11,051 nt of DNA from positions 1 to 11,051 of the forward strand of contig PLTK01000053.1 in assembly GCA_003164415.1 (NCBI GenBank). Reading direction: 5' to 3'. This stretch comes from Methanobacterium sp. (lineage in GTDB: Archaea; Methanobacteriota; Methanobacteria; Methanobacteriales; Methanobacteriaceae). Under the pieces are notes generated by a model that made no database searches, was not told where the DNA came from, and saw only the letters and a program-made list of their open reading frames with translations. Numbering within the stretch: position 1 is the stretch's first letter; the number at the start of each line of letters is the position of its first letter. This document shows positions 7,681 to 11,051 of this stretch, piece after piece. The position numbers and the translations under genes were made by a program.

Positions 7681-9231
7681 ATGCTGCTTGAACACAATGC
7701 AATCGTCAAGGACATACGCAAAGTTGACCTTAGATTTGCATCATGCTATCCGAATCTTTACAGAAGTGCCATGTCATCATTAGGATTCCATATAATATAC
7801 GATTTTTTAAATAGTAGAGAAGATATTTACTGTGAAAGAGTTGTTTATCCAACGTCTAGAAGTCTTGAAACAAGTACATATCTTAAAGAATTTGATATTG
7901 TAAGTTTTTCACTCCAATACGAACAGGATTATTTTAATGTTTTAACAATGTTAAAAAATGGTGGAATACCACTTAGAAAGGAGAATAGAAACTCAACCCA
8001 TCCACTTGTTATTGCAGGAGGTCCATGTGCAAGTTCAAATCCATTGCCCATGAGTAAATTTATAGACCTATTTGTTGTTGGAGAAGCTGAGGTAATACTG
8101 GACGAGTTATTGGATAAATATCTTGAATTAGATGATCCTAGAAATAATTTAGAATCATTCCAGGATATAGATGGTGTTTATCTACCGGATCATCCGGTTA
8201 AAATGATAACTGTGCCGGATCTTAAGGATGCATGCCACCCAATAAGACAAGTCTTCCCAGAAACAGATAAAAAGGAATATATACCCGCCTTTGGAATGGC
8301 ATTTTTATTGGAGGTATCTCGTGGATGCACAAGGGGATGTCGTTTCTGTATGGCCGGATGCATATACAGACCGCGAAGAGAAATGCCAGTTAAAGACCTT
8401 TTTAAGATTGCTGAAAAGGGCGGAAGTGCAACTGGACTTAAAAAAATTGCATTGATAGGTGCGGCTGTTTCAGATCATACTAAAATGGAAGAATTATGTG
8501 AGGGACTTCATGAAATGGGATTTCAGGTAACAACACCCTCGCTTAGGATTGAATCTATCACGGATAACTTGCTCGAAATCCTAAAACAAAGCGGACTTAA
8601 AACCATTACAATTGCACCAGAATCGATTTGGAAGATAAGAAAGGCTGCTAATAAATCAATAACCAATGATATGATCGAGAGCACAATTAAAACTGCGTTT
8701 AAACACAGTTTGAATGTTAAACTTTATTTCATGTTAGGACTTCCAACAGAAGATAAGAGCGACATCGTATGTCTAGGAGATTATATTAAGGAACTTATCA
8801 GGATGGGACAGAGAAAAAATCAGGTACGTTTGAGTGTAAACCCATTTATACCAAAACCACATACACCGTTTCAGTGGGAAGTATTCAACTTAGATGAGCT
8901 CAAATCAAAGATAGACTACATAAATTCAATTATCAAAATAAAATCATTTAAGATTGAAAATCCAAAAAATGCCCTTATACAATATGTTTTATCAATGGGT
9001 GGCCAAGGTTTGGGTGATGTTCTTGAGCGTTCCATGAATGAAAAGATTTCAGTTAAGGAGTGGGGGGAATTAGCTCATAAATGGAATATAAACGATAAAC
9101 TTCCATGGGAAAATATCGATGTTGGGATAAACGATTCTTTTCTTAAAGATGAATATAACAATGCATTAAATGGAAATTTAACTCCATGGTGTGAAGAATT
9201 TGGATGTTATAACTGTGGAGCATGTGATTAA
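7681..9231 (+). CDS. radical SAM protein, TIGR03960-like
   Basis: A 516-residue iron-sulfur enzyme of unknown reaction. Residues 1-180 form a cobalamin-binding-like domain without the DxHxxG cobalamin ligand motif (SMSSLG-type start at 31-35, SFSLQYEQDYFNVL at 75-88, IAGGP at 111-115, GEAE at 134-137). The radical SAM core carries CTRGCRFC with Cys216, Cys220 and Cys223, the CxxxCxxC that holds the 4Fe-4S cluster. TIAPE (310-314) and KLYFMLGLPTE (347-357) follow, as in the TIGR03960 group. A C-terminal C-x4-C-x2-C-x2-C cluster (504, 509, 512, 515) may hold a second metal centre. The ATG start has no clear ribosome binding site; an in-frame TAG lies 21 bases upstream, so little extension is possible. 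Related bacterial proteins usually adjoin a DUF2344 protein, absent here. MiaB/RimO tRNA or protein methylthiolation is unlikely, as no TRAM or UPF0004 domain is visible. Confidence 0.85.
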   Translation: MLLEHNAIVKDIRKVDLRFASCYPNLYRSAMSSLGFHIIYDFLNSREDIYCERVVYPTSRSLETSTYLKEFDIVSFSLQYEQDYFNVLTMLKNGGIPLRKENRNSTHPLVIAGGPCASSNPLPMSKFIDLFVVGEAEVILDELLDKYLELDDPRNNLESFQDIDGVYLPDHPVKMITVPDLKDACHPIRQVFPETDKKEYIPAFGMAFLLEVSRGCTRGCRFCMAGCIYRPRREMPVKDLFKIAEKGGSATGLKKIALIGAAVSDHTKMEELCEGLHEMGFQVTTPSLRIESITDNLLEILKQSGLKTITIAPESIWKIRKAANKSITNDMIESTIKTAFKHSLNVKLYFMLGLPTEDKSDIVCLGDYIKELIRMGQRKNQVRLSVNPFIPKPHTPFQWEVFNLDELKSKIDYINSIIKIKSFKIENPKNALIQYVLSMGGQGLGDVLERSMNEKISVKEWGELAHKWNINDKLPWENIDVGINDSFLKDEYNNALNGNLTPWCEEFGCYNCGACD

Positions 9232-9252
9232 ATTTATACTTTAATTTACTAC

Positions 9253-9258
9253 TTTTTT
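9253..9258 (+). terminator. possible oligo-U terminator of the radical SAM gene
   Basis: Six T in a row lie 22 bases past the TAA stop, in the 37-bp gap between convergent genes. This fits archaeal U-tract termination; no stem is visible. On the opposite strand the permease gene has only four T (9264-9267), just past its stop. Confidence 0.4.
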
Positions 9259-9268
9259 ATTTGAAAAC

Positions 9269-10684
9269 TTATCCAAATCTCCTTCTGGTTCTGATTATCA
9301 GTTCACGTACCTGTTTAATGAATTTTGCAAGAAATATTTCATCCCTTTCAATAGTCTGCGAAACATAATCCTCTCCTTCCCTCAACTCTTTTCTAGCTGT
9401 TTTTATCTCGGTTCTAGGGGCAAATATTGCATAAACTGGTATACCTAGAATTATTAAAATGCCCCCTATAATTATCTGGTTAAGTGCACACTGGGACATT
9501 ATATAAATCGCCACAAGTACTCCTAAAACAGGCACTATCCATGGCAGTTTAAATCCTCCTGAATTATATATTTTTCTAAGAGGAAATACAGAGACACACG
9601 TTAAAAGATAGCAGAATAACAATGTAAAAACTGACAAAATTATAAGTTGACTTATGGTACCGAATACAGCTGCTACAAATGTTACAATACCCTGAATTAT
9701 TAGAGAAACGTATGGTGTTTCATATTTCGGATGTACTTTGGCAAACATTCGGGGTAACAATCCATCTGCTGCCATTGCGTAAGGAATACGTGCAGCTGAT
9801 AAAATTCCAGCTTCATCAGACCCTGAAATTGAAAGTAAAGCACCTATACTTAAAAATCCGGCACCAATTGCACCTACAAGTGTGTAACCCGCTAGGGAAA
9901 GAGGGGCTGTTGATAATGAAAGTTGCATCCATGGAACCAGACCCAGTATTACGAAATTGGTTATAACATAAAAAAGAGCAATAACTCCCATTCCAATACC
10001 AATTGCTAATGGTATGGTTCTTTTTGAATCAATTATCTCATCAGAAGGAACAGTAACTAGTTCAAATCCAACATAAGCCCAAAATATCAGTACAATAGCA
10101 CTTCCAAGGCCACCAAATCCTAGGGGTGCTATTGGTGTGAAATTTGCAATTAAAAGTGCTGGTTTCAATATAAAATATGCAATACCTGCAATTGTAAATA
10201 TTAGTATTGGGGCTACTTTAAGAATTGTTAGGATATCATTGGCCTTACCAGCTTGACGCACACCATAAAAATTGATAAATGTTAAAAATAGTACAAAAAG
10301 GAATTTGATTATGATCTGAAAAATTTGAGGCATGTTTGGGATAAAAAATTCGAGATATGCAACAAAGGCCAATGGAAATACAGCTATTGAACTCCACTCA
10401 GCCAGTAAAAGAGACCATCCAGCAATAAATCCAGTAAAATTTCCAAAAGCTCTCCTTGCATAGGCATAGGGGCCCCCAACTTCCGGCACTAAAGATGAAC
10501 ATTCTGCAAAACATAAAGCTATTACAATAGCCATAACTCCTGCTATTAACCATGCAAACACTGCAAAAGGACCTAAAAGTCCTGCTCCAAATGATGCTGC
10601 AATATATATATCTGCACCAACAATTGTACCAATAACCAAACTCACAACATCATAAAGACCCAATGATCTATTTAACCCTGACAT
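9269..10684 (-). CDS. APC-family amino acid/amine permease
   Basis: A 471-residue secondary transporter of the amino acid-polyamine-organocation family, with about twelve hydrophobic helices and the family's usual length. The N-terminus runs SLGLYDVVSLVIGTIVGADIY, the first-helix substrate motif. Here the normal GSG/GAG is GAD (23-25), so an Asp sits in the unwound part of helix 1. FAECSSLVPEVGGPYAYARRAFG (59-81) is the typical second-helix/loop block, and FWAYVGFELVTVPSDEI (201-217) the helix-6 block. It ends with a charged tail of about 45 residues (from about PRTEIKTARKEL). It would take up amino acids or amines with protons; the substrate is not readable. No ribosome binding site precedes the ATG, which suggests a leaderless or very short-leader message. 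It is divergent from an aminotransferase, hinting at linked amino acid metabolism. Confidence 0.88.
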   Translation of the reverse strand: MSGLNRSLGLYDVVSLVIGTIVGADIYIAASFGAGLLGPFAVFAWLIAGVMAIVIALCFAECSSLVPEVGGPYAYARRAFGNFTGFIAGWSLLLAEWSSIAVFPLAFVAYLEFFIPNMPQIFQIIIKFLFVLFLTFINFYGVRQAGKANDILTILKVAPILIFTIAGIAYFILKPALLIANFTPIAPLGFGGLGSAIVLIFWAYVGFELVTVPSDEIIDSKRTIPLAIGIGMGVIALFYVITNFVILGLVPWMQLSLSTAPLSLAGYTLVGAIGAGFLSIGALLSISGSDEAGILSAARIPYAMAADGLLPRMFAKVHPKYETPYVSLIIQGIVTFVAAVFGTISQLIILSVFTLLFCYLLTCVSVFPLRKIYNSGGFKLPWIVPVLGVLVAIYIMSQCALNQIIIGGILIILGIPVYAIFAPRTEIKTARKELREGEDYVSQTIERDEIFLAKFIKQVRELIIRTRRRFG

Positions 10685-10731
10685 AATTCGATATATATAA
10701 TTGAAAACAAAAATAAGTATTGGTAGAAATT
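10685..10731. promoter_or_regulatory. divergent promoter region permease / aminotransferase
   Basis: A near-palindromic ATATATATAA (10691-10700) is the only good TATA-like box. For the plus-strand aminotransferase it is well placed, predicting a start near 10720 just before the GGTAG ribosome binding site (10722-10726). For the minus-strand permease it lies only 7-16 bases before the ATG, too close for a normal start. A weaker CTTATTTTTG on the minus strand (10710-10719) would fit a leaderless permease message. Confidence 0.45.
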
Positions 10732-11051
10732 ATGGAACCTTCAAAACGTGTTAGATCAATAAATCTTTCTGAGATAAGGAAGATGTTCGAAAAAGCAGAT
10801 AAAAATTCAATAAACCTTGGACTTGGAGAACCCGACTTCAACACCCCCGAACATATAATAGAAGCCGCTTCAATCGCTATGCGACAAGGTTTCACCCATT
10901 ACACATCAAATATGGGAATTTTAGAATTAAGAGAAGCCATATCAAAAAAGCTTAAAATAGATAACGGTATTAATGCCTCTCCAGAAACTATCCTGGTTAC
11001 TGTTGGTGCCAGCGAAGCCATATATATGTGTATGCAGGCATTAGTAGACCC
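10732..11051 (+). CDS. class I PLP-dependent aminotransferase, N-terminal part
   Basis: The window ends after 106 codons of this gene, so the catalytic lysine is not seen. The visible part is the N-terminal arm and start of the large domain of a fold-type I aminotransferase. NLGLGEPDFNTPEHI (28-42) is the typical substrate-binding entry loop. THYTSNMGILELREAI (57-72) contains the tyrosine-glycine segment of the AspC-like subgroup. ILVTVGASEAI (88-98) is the phosphate-binding turn (usually V-T-x-G-A-x-E-A). The ATG start has GGTAG 5 bases upstream. It likely transfers amino groups between aspartate or a similar amino acid and 2-oxoglutarate in the cytosol. Alanine, aromatic or LL-diaminopimelate-type specificity cannot be excluded. 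It is divergent from the permease. Confidence 0.85.
   Translation, partial: MEPSKRVRSINLSEIRKMFEKADKNSINLGLGEPDFNTPEHIIEAASIAMRQGFTHYTSNMGILELREAISKKLKIDNGINASPETILVTVGASEAIYMCMQALVD

Noticed and set aside
9679..9966. Plus-strand frame of 95 codons inside the permease gene
   Set aside because: It is antisense to clearly conserved helices of the APC permease and shows no start signal or recognisable motif.
10668..10895. Minus-strand frame of 75 codons overlapping the aminotransferase start
   Set aside because: It is antisense to the conserved N-terminus of the aminotransferase and spans the divergent promoter; no family features are visible.

Overview
The window looks like a chromosomal segment of a methanogenic archaeon, most likely of the order Methanobacteriales (Methanobacterium-like). 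The support is an archaeal-type phosphopantetheine adenylyltransferase, a DUF84 inosine/xanthosine triphosphatase, archaeal GGTGA-type ribosome binding sites, A/T-rich TATA-like boxes and a strongly A/T-biased composition. The genus is inferred from gene style, not proven.

Layout. Positions 125-6374 hold a five-gene minus-strand surface-glycan cluster. In transcription order it contains two tandem paralogous multi-spanning GT39-like (GT-C) glycosyltransferases, a GT4 glycosyltransferase, a class I SAM-dependent methyltransferase and a GT-A-type glycosyltransferase-like protein. The last four follow each other closely: 106 bp separates the two paralogs, and then the spacers are 24, 12 and 24 bp. 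The cytosolic GT-A, GT4 and methyltransferase enzymes could build and methylate a lipid-linked sugar or oligosaccharide. The two GT39-like proteins could use polyprenyl-phosphate sugars on the outer face of the membrane. No oligosaccharyltransferase (AglB), flippase or polymerase lies in the window, so the final acceptor is unknown.

Positions 6572-7620 carry two minus-strand housekeeping genes: archaeal CoaD (coenzyme A synthesis), followed by the DUF84 nucleotide-sanitising enzyme. Divergent from coaD, 7681-9231 (+) encodes a radical SAM protein of the TIGR03960-like type with an extra C-terminal cysteine cluster. It converges on a minus-strand APC-family permease (9269-10684). That permease is divergent, across 47 bp, from a class I aminotransferase (10732 to the window end, truncated), and the pair suggests a small amino-acid or amine metabolism unit.

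I see no mobile element, CRISPR array, tRNA or rRNA. I found no convincing new multi-gene system. The points most worth a second look are the tandem GT39 pair with non-ATG starts and a conserved C-terminal SWYL motif, the Asp in the first-helix substrate motif of the permease, and the altered APE motif and C-terminal Cys cluster of the radical SAM protein.
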